Below are positions 1 through 7,783 of a stretch of DNA of 42,282 nucleotides, in pieces. The stretch's first letter is position 1. The number at the start of each line of letters is the position of its first letter. A program made the position numbers and the translations under genes. Below the pieces are notes generated by a model. The model had not been told where the DNA came from. It did no database searches and was given only the letters and a program-made list of their open reading frames with translations. The stretch lies in the NCBI GenBank assembly GCA_019120075.1, contig DWVT01000032.1:1-42282 (forward strand), given 5' to 3'. Source of the DNA: Candidatus Mediterraneibacter excrementigallinarum (GTDB lineage: Bacteria > Bacillota > Clostridia > Lachnospirales > Lachnospiraceae).

Positions 1-156
1 GGTCAGCTTTAGCTGACATAATACATCTCCGAATCCCTGCGCTCTTCGTTCCACTACGTTCAGCGCCCTAGCGGAGCGTATATCAGATGGGAGTCATCTC
101 CCATCTGATATACAGACTATCACCATATTTGCATACAATCAATCATTTTTTCCCGG
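1..156. repeat. Intergenic edge region rich in hairpins
   Basis: No gene is visible here. Three inverted repeats follow each other: a 7-bp one at 2-17 (GTCAGCT, TT, AGCTGAC), a loose one around 39-66 (GCGCT/AGCGC), and a perfect 16-bp stem at 78-93/98-113 with a TCAT loop. The last is the likeliest transcript end for the minus-strand DUF5131 gene, which stops at 157, but it has no U-run on that strand, so it may be a processing or stability hairpin. The dense packing of palindromes also resembles an extragenic repeat unit. Confidence is for the structures, not a function. Confidence 0.5.
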
Positions 157-1032
157 TCAGCTGCACTTCCCGCACTCCGAACATCCGTTGCAGGTCAGTC
201 TGCTTCCGCACTCCCTGCACGTGACCGGATGATAGCGGGGAACATAAAGATTTTTCTCCGGAATGTCATATCCCCATTCATCTGTCAGATGAAACCGGAT
301 CTCTCTTCCCTGAAAGCTCAATCCGGAGCGGTACGCCTGGACGGACTGGGTACGCTTGTCAGGGATCCGGTATGTCTTTCCGTCTTTCACAAAATATGTG
401 CCTGTCTCGATAAAGTCAAAGGTGACGTCATATGCCCGGCACTGATCGCTTAAGAGTTTTACCCACTCATATCTGCACGGACGGGAGCCGTCATAATTCT
501 CCCCGCCGCAGAGTACTTGCTCGATCTGTCCCTCGGGAAGGTACTTTTCAAGGTCCACCGGTCCCACCAGCGGCGCCGTCATGATCCCCTTGTGCTGGAA
601 CGGAAGTTCAAACAGGATCGGGATCCTCTCATCCGCTCGCCTCTGGTTCTCGCATGTCACATTAAAAAAGATATGATCCCAGCCTTCGCCCCAGTCATAG
701 GGCAGACAGGAAGCGACCCGCTCCGGCCGCTTTGTCAGGAGAAAGAATTTCACGTCCCGCCTCCGGCGCATGACTGCCCACGCCTCGTCCCGCCAGGCGT
801 CCGCCTCCTCCAGAAAAAAATCCGAGGTCATACAGACCCGGATCATTTCTCCGCTCTTCACCTTATATCTTCCCTGCCGGTCTTTGGACAGGGGATAGCG
901 GAAGCCGCCCTTTGTGCGATAGATCCGGCTTCCATCCTGATCCCGCATCCGGTCCAGGAAATACATATAACAGTTTTCTCACCCCTCGGAGCATTTTCTG
1001 CACCCGTGCCAGGGATTCCAGATATCATGCAT
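157..1032 (-). CDS. DUF5131 (phage Gp37/Gp68-type) Fe-S protein with in-frame TGA at codon 18: candidate selenoprotein or nonsense-interrupted gene
   Basis: The family carries an N-terminal three-cysteine motif (C-x6-C-x2-C) like that of radical-SAM proteins; its function is unknown. Reading from ATG 1032-1030, the first residues are MHDIWNPWHGCRKCSEG, then TGA (979-981), then ENCYMYFLD and an open frame to 157 (291 codons counting TGA). The TGA lies exactly at the middle cysteine of the motif, flanked by C11, C14 and C21. ATG 1032 has a good AAGGAG site 8-9 nt upstream, whereas the internal ATG at 966 has none well placed and would delete the cluster motif. The C-terminus holds a Cys-rich knuckle (CRECG...CNGCSECGKC, about residues 273-290). 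A 5+3-bp hairpin at 935-959 puts a GATG loop 29 nt after the TGA, as expected for a bacterial SECIS. It is the third gene of a minus-strand operon, 41 nt after the small protein. The alternative is a fresh TGC/TGT to TGA mutation. Family call is firm; Sec is inference. Confidence 0.75.
935..959 (-). promoter_or_regulatory. SECIS-like hairpin after the in-frame TGA
   Basis: On the minus strand TCCTG (959-955) pairs with CAGGA (939-935) and CCG (952-950) with CGG (945-943), separated by a GA/GAT internal loop and closed by the tetraloop GATG. The loop starts with G and lies 29 nt past the TGA; published rules for bacterial SECIS elements ask for a short G-starting apical loop about 16-37 nt after UGA. 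Small hairpins are common by chance, so this supports but does not prove recoding. Confidence 0.4.
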
Positions 1033-1073
1033 TGTTTTCGGCTCCTTTTTCAAAAATCAGGAAACTGCCGCTT

Positions 1074-1235
1074 TCATTCCCGTAAAAACCCGCAGCATGT
1101 CTCCCCGGTCTGCTCATTATTACAGTACCACAGATCCTCCGGCTCTGTCACCCGAAACATACCGAACAATTCCTTCCGGTCCGGGCAGATGTCAGGGAAA
1201 ATGTTCTCCAGTCCGGCAAACAGTTCTTCACTCAT
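1074..1235 (-). CDS. Small cysteine-containing protein (53 aa), translationally coupled
   Basis: I do not recognise this family. The frame starts at the second of two tandem ATGs (1235-1233), 6 nt after a GGAGG that lies inside the end of the Lrp gene; its start overlaps the Lrp stop (ATGATGA arrangement), a sign of translational coupling. The protein begins MSEELFAGLENIFPDICPD and ends with a Cys-rich tail (YCNNEQTGETCCGFLRE). It has no signal peptide or membrane segment and is predicted to be soluble. The next gene (DUF5131) starts 41 nt downstream. Its three cysteines near the C-terminus and its position suggest a metal or redox-related partner of the DUF5131 protein, but that is a guess from context. 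Confidence 0.6.
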   Translation of the reverse strand: MSEELFAGLENIFPDICPDRKELFGMFRVTEPEDLWYCNNEQTGETCCGFLRE

Positions 1236-1711
1236 CATCCTCCTCCATACTGCATCGTCCCCTCCTCTGCCGGGATTCCCCGGTGTTCGACTGACGTGGA
1301 AAAGACGATCAGCGTCTTTGTCCTCCCGAATCTCTGCAGTTCTCCGATAAACTGATCCAGTTCCACCGTGCTCGGGAAAAGCACCTCCAGCACCATGGAA
1401 TAGTCCCCTGTCACACAGTTGCATTCGATCACATTGCCGCACTCTTTGACAAAAGGATAGAAATCCTTCTTATCCTCCGGCGGGACCTCAAGGTTGATCA
1501 GTGCCTTGATGTGATAACCCAGCGCTGACGGGTCTATCTGGGCGTGATACCCCGTGATAACTCCCTCCCGCTCCATCTTTTCTATCCTCGCCGACACAGC
1601 CGGTGTGGAAAGATAAACTTTATTTGCAATTTCTTTTAAAGGTATCTTGGCATTTTCCTGCAGAATATCCAGTATGATCCTGTCCACTGTATCCAGCTTT
1701 TCATGTTTCAT
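1235..1711 (-). CDS. Lrp/AsnC family transcriptional regulator
   Basis: 158-aa protein of typical Lrp length. An N-terminal helix-turn-helix (about residues 5-50: LDTVDRIILDILQENAKIPL...STPAVSARIEKMEREGVI) is followed by the GYHAQIDPSALG linker and a RAM ligand-binding domain (about 60-145), which in the family senses amino acids and sets oligomeric state. I chose ATG 1711 because AAGGAG lies 9 nt upstream; an ATG at 1738 has no good site. It reads divergently from gdhA across a 330-bp AT-rich gap, so control of glutamate dehydrogenase and of its own operon is likely but inferred. It forms an operon with the small protein and the DUF5131 gene, overlapping the former. Confidence 0.9.
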   Translation of the reverse strand: MKHEKLDTVDRIILDILQENAKIPLKEIANKVYLSTPAVSARIEKMEREGVITGYHAQIDPSALGYHIKALINLEVPPEDKKDFYPFVKECGNVIECNCVTGDYSMVLEVLFPSTVELDQFIGELQRFGRTKTLIVFSTSVEHRGIPAEEGTMQYGGG

Positions 1712-2042
1712 GATCCTTTTCTCCTTTTTCTCAGTCAATATGGCTTTTTCTGATAAATCAGGACAGAAAAAAAAAGCGCATCCATTTCTGAATACGCCTT
1801 TGTAATCTTTCTATATAGTACAAATATTTTTTAATACCATATCATTCAATATTGTTTTTGTCAATCATACTTAAATTTTTTAAGTGAACCCCCTGAATTT
1901 CTTCCAATTTTAAGAGTGTTTGCTGAAAAAAATAAATATTTCTCGTTCTTAACCGGTCATATTGACTTAGATCATGCAAAGTCATACCATTGCATTCAGT
2001 TGATGCGCAGCAACAAAACATGCAGCAAAGGAGAATCAGAAA
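1712..2042. promoter_or_regulatory. Divergent lrp/gdhA control region
   Basis: AT-rich gap with no gene. It contains an ACTTAAA/TTTAAGT palindrome (1869-1885) of the kind Lrp-type regulators bind, and further upstream T- and A-tracts. The gdhA promoter candidate (1962-1990) and its AAGGAG site lie at the right side. Regulator binding is inferred from the divergent layout only. Confidence 0.45.
1962..1990 (+). promoter_or_regulatory. Predicted sigma-A promoter of gdhA
   Basis: TTGACT (1962-1967), 17-bp spacer, TACCAT (1985-1990). It gives a leader of about 45 nt before the gdhA start. The -10 is only moderately close to consensus. Confidence 0.45.
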
Positions 2043-3302
2043 ATGTCACATTCTTACAATCCATATACCAACGTGATCGATACAATGACAAAAGCAATGG
2101 AGCTTGGTCATATCGATCAGTCCATGTTCGAGATACTGAAAAATCCCCAGCGGGAGACAAAAGTATATCTTCCTGTTGAGATGGATGACGGTACTGTCAG
2201 AGTTTTCGAAGGGTATCGTGTCCAGCACTCCAACATCCGCGGCCCCTTCAAGGGCGGGATCCGTTATCATCAGAACTGCGATCTGGACGAGGTAAAGGCA
2301 CTTGCCACATGGATGACCCTGAAATGTGCTGTCGCCGACATTCCATACGGCGGAGCAAAGGGCGGGATCCAGGTGGATCCTCACACTCTTTCCCCAAGAG
2401 AACTCCGTAATCTGACACGCCGTTACACCTTTGCCATCGCCCCGATCATCGGTGCCGATACTGATATCCCTGCGCCGGATGTTAATACCAATGCACAGAC
2501 CATGGCATGGGTGCTTGATACCTACAGCCAGCTGAAAGGACATCCCTGCCCCGGCGTAGTGACCGGAAAACCGGTTGAGCTGGGAGGTTCCAGAGGAAGA
2601 AATTCCGCAACAGGCCGGGGTGTCGTGATCAGCACAAAACTTCTGCTCGCTCTGAGCGGGAAAAAACTTGCAGGCACTACCGTTGCCATTCAGGGCATGG
2701 GGAATGTGGGCACCAACGCTGCACGGGTCTTCTATCACAGAGGGGTAAAAGTCCTGGCTATAAGCGACGTTTCCGGAGGGCTGTTCTGCAAAGACGGCCT
2801 TGATATCGATACGATCTCCGTCTTCCTGGAAAAGGATGGCGCTCTGTTGAAGGACTATGACGCGCCGGGTGTGGAGCATATTTCCAATGCAGAAGTCCTC
2901 ACCTGCAAATGCGACGTGCTCGTTCCTGCTGCTCTGGAGAATCAGATCACAGCCGAGAATGCAGGAGATCTGAACTGTTCCTGTATCGTAGAGGCCGCCA
3001 ACGGACCGACCACCGAGGAGGCTGACGCTATCCTGGAAAAAAGAGGAATCACGCTGATCCCGGATATCTTCGCCAACAGCGGCGGGGTCATCGTCTCTTA
3101 CTTCGAATGGGTACAGAACATTCAGGAGCTGACCTGGGATCGGGATCAGGTTAATGAAATGCTGGAGAAACTGATGAGCAGATCTTTCCAGAGCATCCTT
3201 GACGTAACAGAAGAATGTCACTGTACCTTCAGGATGGCGGCTTATATCGTCGCACTCCGGAAACTGGTGACAGCAGAAAAAATGAAGGGGATCTTCCCGT
3301 AA
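2043..3302 (+). CDS. gdhA: Glutamate dehydrogenase
   Basis: 419-aa Glu/Leu/Phe/Val dehydrogenase that interconverts glutamate and 2-oxoglutarate plus ammonia, in the cytoplasm. The substrate-domain motif IPYGGAKGGI holds the catalytic-site lysine (near residue 106); the glycine-rich dinucleotide motif GMGNVGT lies near residue 220, and the C-terminal NSGGVIVSYFEW block is typical. The length fits the roughly 420-aa hexameric class common in clostridia and archaea, usually NAD-linked; cofactor choice is inferred. ATG 2043 has AAGGAG 9 nt upstream. The gene is alone on the plus strand, divergent from the Lrp-type regulator and convergent with the MATE gene. Confidence 0.96.
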   Translation: MSHSYNPYTNVIDTMTKAMELGHIDQSMFEILKNPQRETKVYLPVEMDDGTVRVFEGYRVQHSNIRGPFKGGIRYHQNCDLDEVKALATWMTLKCAVADIPYGGAKGGIQVDPHTLSPRELRNLTRRYTFAIAPIIGADTDIPAPDVNTNAQTMAWVLDTYSQLKGHPCPGVVTGKPVELGGSRGRNSATGRGVVISTKLLLALSGKKLAGTTVAIQGMGNVGTNAARVFYHRGVKVLAISDVSGGLFCKDGLDIDTISVFLEKDGALLKDYDAPGVEHISNAEVLTCKCDVLVPAALENQITAENAGDLNCSCIVEAANGPTTEEADAILEKRGITLIPDIFANSGGVIVSYFEWVQNIQELTWDRDQVNEMLEKLMSRSFQSILDVTEECHCTFRMAAYIVALRKLVTAEKMKGIFP

Positions 3303-3366
3303 AACATACTGTTCTCCGCTCCTTCTTCTTTCTCTGTCCATTATCCGTTCAGTTACCTTTGCTTTT

Positions 3367-4737
3367 TCACGCCTCCCGGGCCCGCGCCTGAAGCTGCAGG
3401 ATGCACTTCTTCCTCACAAACCAGAAGCAGACCGCCTGCATGATGATGGTCGCGATCCAGGATCCCGGGTAGGAAATAAACAGGAAATACAATGACCTGT
3501 GATGCGGGAAGAACACATAGATCCACAGGACTCTGGTTCCCACCGTACCGATCACGGACAGCACCATCGGTACCGCTGAATGCCCCATTCCCCGCAGAGC
3601 GCCGGGAATCAGATCCATGATCCCGCAGAGGAAATAGGGAACCGTTGTGATTGACAGGATCTCCAGTCCGCATCGGATCACTTCCTTATCCGAAGTATAT
3701 ATTCCAAGAAGCTGTGTTCCGAACACATAGGCGCCCACTCCTAGAACGGCCGCCGCTCCTGCCGAAAGGATCACACAGTCCAGAAGCACACGGTCCATAC
3801 GCTTCTGTTTTCCAACACTGTAGTTCTGACTGGTAAAACTCATGCATGCCTGGGTGACCGCGTTCACCGACACATAGAGAAATCCCAGGATATTGTTCGC
3901 CGCCGTATAACCGGCCATCGCCGTAGATCCGAAGGAGTTGACAGAGGACTGGAGCAGTGCGTTTGAAAAATTGATCACCGTGCTCTGGATCCCTGCCGGG
4001 ATTCCCACCTGGAAAATCCGCTTCATGTAGACCCATTTCAAGGTCAGCTTCGAAAACCGGAGCTGATAGCTTCCCTCCGACTTATAAAGACAGCGGAGGA
4101 CCAGGATGCAGGAAATGAACTGGGAACTGACCGTACCGATGGCAACGCCGGCTACACCCAGCGGGATCACGATCACCAGCAGCAGGTCCAGCGCCACATT
4201 TGCCATTCCCGCGGCAGCAAGGAACATCAGCGGACGTTTTGTATCTCCCACCGCCCGAAGGATCGCGGCGCCATAGTTATAAAGCATGAAGAAAGGCATC
4301 CCGCCGAAATAGATCCGCATATATGTCACAGAAAGATCGATCACATCTGCAGGCGTGTCCATCAGTTCCAGAGCGAACCTGGACATGCCGATCCCCACAA
4401 AGATCATAATGATCCCGCTGACCAGCGCAAGCGCGATCGAGGTATGTACCGATTCCGACATTTCTCTGTCCCGCCCCGCCGCGAAATATCTTGCCGCCAG
4501 GACATTTGCCCCCAGAGATATCCCGATAAAAAGATTTGTGAAAATGCTGATCAGCGCTGTTGTCGATCCCACCGCCGCAAGAGCCTGGCTGCTGTCAAAC
4601 CGTCCTACCACGATGATGTCCACTGCGTTGAACATCAGCTGCAGGATGCTGGAGATCATCAGCGGCAGAGAAAACGAGATCAGCTTGTCCATGATGGATC
4701 CGTTGCACATATCAATCTCATATTTACTGTGTTTCAC
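3367..4737 (-). CDS. MATE family multidrug/cation efflux transporter
   Basis: 456-aa integral membrane protein with about 12 hydrophobic segments in two similar halves, as in the MATE (NorM/DinF-like) family, which exchanges Na+ or H+ for drugs or metabolites. Family features seen include the early stretch ISFSLPLMISSILQLMFNAV and the repeated GxxxAAR/GxGxA-type helices. The start is GTG at 4737 with AGGGGTG about 9 nt upstream. The substrate cannot be read from sequence. It is a single gene; its 5' region contains a perfect 29-bp inverted repeat (4764-4826) that separates it from the upstream sulfhydrylase gene and could limit read-through or affect its leader. Confidence 0.93.
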   Translation of the reverse strand: MKHSKYEIDMCNGSIMDKLISFSLPLMISSILQLMFNAVDIIVVGRFDSSQALAAVGSTTALISIFTNLFIGISLGANVLAARYFAAGRDREMSESVHTSIALALVSGIIMIFVGIGMSRFALELMDTPADVIDLSVTYMRIYFGGMPFFMLYNYGAAILRAVGDTKRPLMFLAAAGMANVALDLLLVIVIPLGVAGVAIGTVSSQFISCILVLRCLYKSEGSYQLRFSKLTLKWVYMKRIFQVGIPAGIQSTVINFSNALLQSSVNSFGSTAMAGYTAANNILGFLYVSVNAVTQACMSFTSQNYSVGKQKRMDRVLLDCVILSAGAAAVLGVGAYVFGTQLLGIYTSDKEVIRCGLEILSITTVPYFLCGIMDLIPGALRGMGHSAVPMVLSVIGTVGTRVLWIYVFFPHHRSLYFLFISYPGSWIATIIMQAVCFWFVRKKCILQLQARAREA

Positions 4738-4763
4738 TTTCAGTCACCCCTGTATTTCTTGTA

Positions 4764-4826
4764 TAAGATAACGTCGGTGTCAAAGGAAACAGGATCTCTG
4801 TTTCCTTTGACACCGACGTTATCTTA
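4764..4826. repeat. Perfect 29-bp inverted repeat (terminator or leader element)
   Basis: Arms 4764-4792 and 4798-4826 are exact reverse complements (outer bases TAAGATAACG, inner bases GGAAACAG) with a 5-nt GATCT loop. It lies 20 nt past the stop of the sulfhydrylase gene and 27 nt before the MATE start, both on the minus strand. A U-run is lacking, which is unusual for a simple intrinsic terminator of this strength. Confidence 0.8.
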
Positions 4827-4845
4827 GCTCTTTCTACTGCGTTCG

Positions 4846-6153
4846 TCAATAGCTGACCGCGTCAAATGCCGACTCCAGCGCGGCGATCAGATCCTCTGCT
4901 TTTTCGATCCCGATGGAAAGGCGGATCGTGTTCGGCCGAATTCCCTGTTCTCTCAGTTCTTCCGGGGTGCACTGACTGTGTGTTGTGGTCGCCGGGTGGA
5001 TCACCAGAGACTTTACATCCGCCACATTTGCAAGCAGAGAAAAGATCGGAAGATGATCGATAAATTTCTTCGCCGTATCTCCATCCCCTTTGATCTCGAA
5101 TGTGAAAATAGATCCTCCTCCGTTCGGAAAGTATTTTTCATACAGCGCATGGGTCGGTTCGCTCTCAAGAGACGGGTGATGAACCGCCTCCACCAGTGGA
5201 TGCGCTGCCAGATATTCCACTATCTTCAGTGCGTTTTCCACATGCCGCTCCACGCGCAGAGACAGTGTCTCCAGGCCCTGAAGGAGAAGAAATGCATGGA
5301 AGGGCGACAGCACAGCCCCCGTATCGCGGAGAAGCACAGCCCTCACATATGTGACAAAAGCGCTTCCCGGAGCCGCATCCACAAATGAGACTCCGTGGTA
5401 GCTGGGATTGGGCTCAGAAATCCAGGGATATTTTCCGGAATCTTTCCAGTCAAAATTTCCTCCCTCAATGATCACTCCGCCCAGAGTCGTTCCGTGTCCG
5501 CCGATAAATTTTGTGGCGGAATGGATCACAATATCCGCACCGTATTCAACAGGCCGGATCAGATAAGGGGTGGCAAAGGTAGAGTCCACCACCAGCGGGA
5601 TCCCGTGCCTGTGCGCGATTCCGGCAAGTTCCTCCAGATCCGCCACATTGGAATTGGGATTTCCCAGCGTTTCCACAAAAATCGCCTTTGTATTCTCCCG
5701 GATCGCTGCCTCAAACGCTCCCTTTTCCTCCGGATCCACAAACGTGGCTGTGATGCCGCTGGTCAGGGGCAGAGTATGTGCCAGAAGATTATAGGTTCCC
5801 CCATAGATAGTCTTAGACGCCACAATATGCTCTCCTGCCTTTGCCAGCGCCTGAAAAGTGTAGGTGATCGCCGCCGCGCCTGACGCAGTCGCGAGCGCTG
5901 CTGTCCCGTTCTCCAATGCTGCGATCCGCCGCTCGAACACTTCCTCCGTCGGATTGGTCATCCTGCCGTAAATATTTCCCGACTGCTTCAGAGCGAACAG
6001 ATCCTCCGCATGACGGCAGTCCTCAAACACGAAGGATGTGGATGCATAGATCGGGACTGCCCTGGCGCCTGTCGCCGGATCTGCCTGCTCCTGTCCGATA
6101 TGAATCTGCTTTGTCTCAAAACCCCAGTTTTCTGATTTCCTGATGTCTGCCAT
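4846..6153 (-). CDS. O-acetylhomoserine aminocarboxypropyltransferase/cysteine synthase family enzyme
   Basis: 435-aa PLP enzyme of the Cys/Met metabolism family. It resembles MetY/CysD-type O-acetyl-L-homoserine sulfhydrylases, which make homocysteine from O-acetylhomoserine and sulfide. Seen: the N-terminal ETKQIHIGQ and [11 protein letters not shown] blocks, GRMTNPT, the SGAAAITY phosphate-binding region, [15 protein letters not shown], and [13 protein letters not shown] with the PLP-binding lysine. The C-terminal H-x-x-TTTHSQ and [12 protein letters not shown] motifs are complete. ATG 6153 has AAGGAGG 8 nt upstream. It is monocistronic with a leader of roughly 130 nt; I looked for an S-box or T-box there and saw none. 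Confidence 0.93.
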   Translation of the reverse strand: MADIRKSENWGFETKQIHIGQEQADPATGARAVPIYASTSFVFEDCRHAEDLFALKQSGNIYGRMTNPTEEVFERRIAALENGTAALATASGAAAITYTFQALAKAGEHIVASKTIYGGTYNLLAHTLPLTSGITATFVDPEEKGAFEAAIRENTKAIFVETLGNPNSNVADLEELAGIAHRHGIPLVVDSTFATPYLIRPVEYGADIVIHSATKFIGGHGTTLGGVIIEGGNFDWKDSGKYPWISEPNPSYHGVSFVDAAPGSAFVTYVRAVLLRDTGAVLSPFHAFLLLQGLETLSLRVERHVENALKIVEYLAAHPLVEAVHHPSLESEPTHALYEKYFPNGGGSIFTFEIKGDGDTAKKFIDHLPIFSLLANVADVKSLVIHPATTTHSQCTPEELREQGIRPNTIRLSIGIEKAEDLIAALESAFDAVSY

Positions 6154-6289
6154 GATGAATTCCTCCTTAACTCTGCAGTTCTGCTTCCTGCCGGACTGCC
6201 GCTCCTGATATCTTCTTAATTTCTTTCCTGGTTTCTGCGACTATCCTATCATACCGGTTCTATTTTCCGCCAATACATATAAAAAATAT

Positions 6290-6316
6290 CCGGCTATAGT
6301 TTAAAACTATAGCCGG
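6290..6316. terminator. Bidirectional terminator of the carbohydrate operon
   Basis: CCGGCTATAGTTT (6290-6302) pairs with AAACTATAGCCGG (6304-6316). On the minus strand it is followed by ATATTTTTTA, so it ends the operon whose last gene stops at 6327; on the plus strand ACGTTTTA follows. Confidence 0.8.
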
Positions 6317-6326
6317 ACGTTTTATT

Positions 6327-7709
6327 CTACATACACTGATCTAATTCAAATATCTTACACGAATCTATCAATATTTCTCCATTTTCTGCATAAAGTTTTA
6401 GTTCATAACTTGCTTCAGGAAATACGAGATTGGTCATCACCAAATCTCCTTCGTTCACGAAAAGTTCTATCTGTGATACATCTAAAATTACTTTTAAAGA
6501 AAATTTTTCTTTACCAAAATCCACTTTTCCCCAATACACACCCGGAAAATTTTCATGAGCATTTACTCCGGAATCTCTCCGATCAACGAGACATGTCTGG
6601 TTTTTAACATCAAACTCTATCTGGAATTTTTTCCCTTTTCCAGTTCCCACACAGATGCCAAATTTTTCTGCTTCTATGCTCTTTACATTGCATATAAGAT
6701 CTAACTCCAGGCATTCTTTATTTGTACCTAAAATCCATTCTTCCCCGGAACCGATATGTATTTTTTTATACTCTTTTTTGTTTCTGCGTAGCATGTCCAT
6801 TTCTCTTACAGGCATCTGCTTTATATAATATCCATCTTCCTTTTTGCATAAAGTCAATTCCCTCACACACGACATCTGTCCCTTGAAAGGTATTGTCGGA
6901 AGATAATCGCGATATTGCCAGTTATCTGCCCACGCAATCATCAGGCGTCTTCCATCTGGGACGTGATTCCATGTAACCCCTGCATAAAAGTCCTTCCCAA
7001 AATCCAACCACCTTCCATTTGGCTGTTCCTGATCTGTTTTAAATTCGGCACCATCAAATGTTCCCGTAAAATACTGCATACCAGTTCCACCTGCTGGGGA
7101 TCCGTTATTTATACTTACAGTCAATATCCATTTTTCTTCATCCGCCATCTTCATGGGAAACAGATCCGGGCACTCCCAGACTCCACAATGACTTTCTTCT
7201 GTACCGGAAAATGAAGACAGATATTTCCAGTTTATGAGATCTTCTGATTGATACAATAAAACGCAGTCGCCTCCTGATAATACCATAACCCATTTATCAA
7301 AACAGCGTATCACCTTAGGATCCCGAAAATCTTTGCGTGAACTTGTAAGTACCGGATTTCCAGGATATTTTTCCCAGGTCATACCATCGTCATAACTAAA
7401 AGCAATCCCCTGACTCTGCTTTTTTGTTTCATGTTCACTGTATGTAAACACAGCTATCATCCTGTCTTTTTCTTCATCTACAACTATACTTCCGGACCAG
7501 ATCTGACCAATCTCATCCGGGAATAACGCAATTTGCACTCTTTTCCAGTGTACAAGATCTCTGCTCACAGCATGTCCCCAATGTATCTGCTCTTCAATAT
7601 TATATTGATGAAAGAGATGGTAAATTCCCTTATTGTAAACCAAACCATTCGGGTCATTAATAATATAATTTTCTGCTGAGAAATGTATTTTAGGTCTGTA
7701 TCTCTCCAT
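6327..7709 (-). CDS. Glycoside hydrolase family 32 (beta-fructosidase / sucrose hydrolase)
   Basis: 460-aa GH32 enzyme. The nucleophile motif NDPNG is at residues 18-22, the stabiliser RDP occurs in KDFRDPKV, and the acid/base motif is WECPDLF; a C-terminal beta-sandwich follows (from about residue 320). No signal peptide is seen, so it acts on imported sucrose, sucrose-6-phosphate or short fructo-oligosaccharides inside the cell. As uptake here is by an ABC system, unphosphorylated substrate is likelier than sucrose-6-phosphate (inference). It is the last gene of a minus-strand operon, after the binding protein and a hairpin. Codon use is AT-rich compared with genes outside the operon. Confidence 0.92.
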   Translation of the reverse strand: MERYRPKIHFSAENYIINDPNGLVYNKGIYHLFHQYNIEEQIHWGHAVSRDLVHWKRVQIALFPDEIGQIWSGSIVVDEEKDRMIAVFTYSEHETKKQSQGIAFSYDDGMTWEKYPGNPVLTSSRKDFRDPKVIRCFDKWVMVLSGGDCVLLYQSEDLINWKYLSSFSGTEESHCGVWECPDLFPMKMADEEKWILTVSINNGSPAGGTGMQYFTGTFDGAEFKTDQEQPNGRWLDFGKDFYAGVTWNHVPDGRRLMIAWADNWQYRDYLPTIPFKGQMSCVRELTLCKKEDGYYIKQMPVREMDMLRRNKKEYKKIHIGSGEEWILGTNKECLELDLICNVKSIEAEKFGICVGTGKGKKFQIEFDVKNQTCLVDRRDSGVNAHENFPGVYWGKVDFGKEKFSLKVILDVSQIELFVNEGDLVMTNLVFPEASYELKLYAENGEILIDSCKIFELDQCM

Positions 7710-7729
7710 CTTATCACCTTATGCGCGCA

Positions 7730-7764
7730 GGCATTCCCCGCACATCGGTGTGCTCTGGAATGCC
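7730..7764 (-). promoter_or_regulatory. Intercistronic hairpin between binding protein and GH32 genes
   Basis: GGCATTCC (7730-7737) pairs with GGAATGCC (7757-7764), with an inner CAC/GTG. There is no U-run. Such hairpins often protect the upstream binding-protein mRNA and raise its level above that of the distal genes; that role is inferred. Confidence 0.5.
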
Positions 7765-7783
7765 CGCCCTTTCCATTTTTATT

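Noticed and set aside
1-156. tRNA or small RNA gene at the left edge
   Set aside because: The hairpins do not make a cloverleaf and no CCA end or conserved loops are present.
964-966. Internal ATG of the DUF5131 gene as the true start
   Set aside because: It has no well-placed ribosome site and would remove the conserved NPWHGC...CENCY region that is plainly encoded just upstream in the same frame.
1074-1076. TGA ending the 53-aa small protein as a second Sec codon
   Set aside because: Read-through would add only seven residues (KRQFPDF) before another TGA; no Cys position is implied.
2046-3341. Long open frame opposite gdhA (and similar long frames opposite ligA, the S8 protease, pepT and nrdJ)
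   Set aside because: They have no ribosome sites or family features and lie antisense to clearly recognised genes; they are codon-bias shadows.
6154-6289. S-box (SAM) or T-box riboswitch before the sulfhydrylase gene
   Set aside because: I could not find the conserved helices or a terminator/antiterminator pair; the leader is short.
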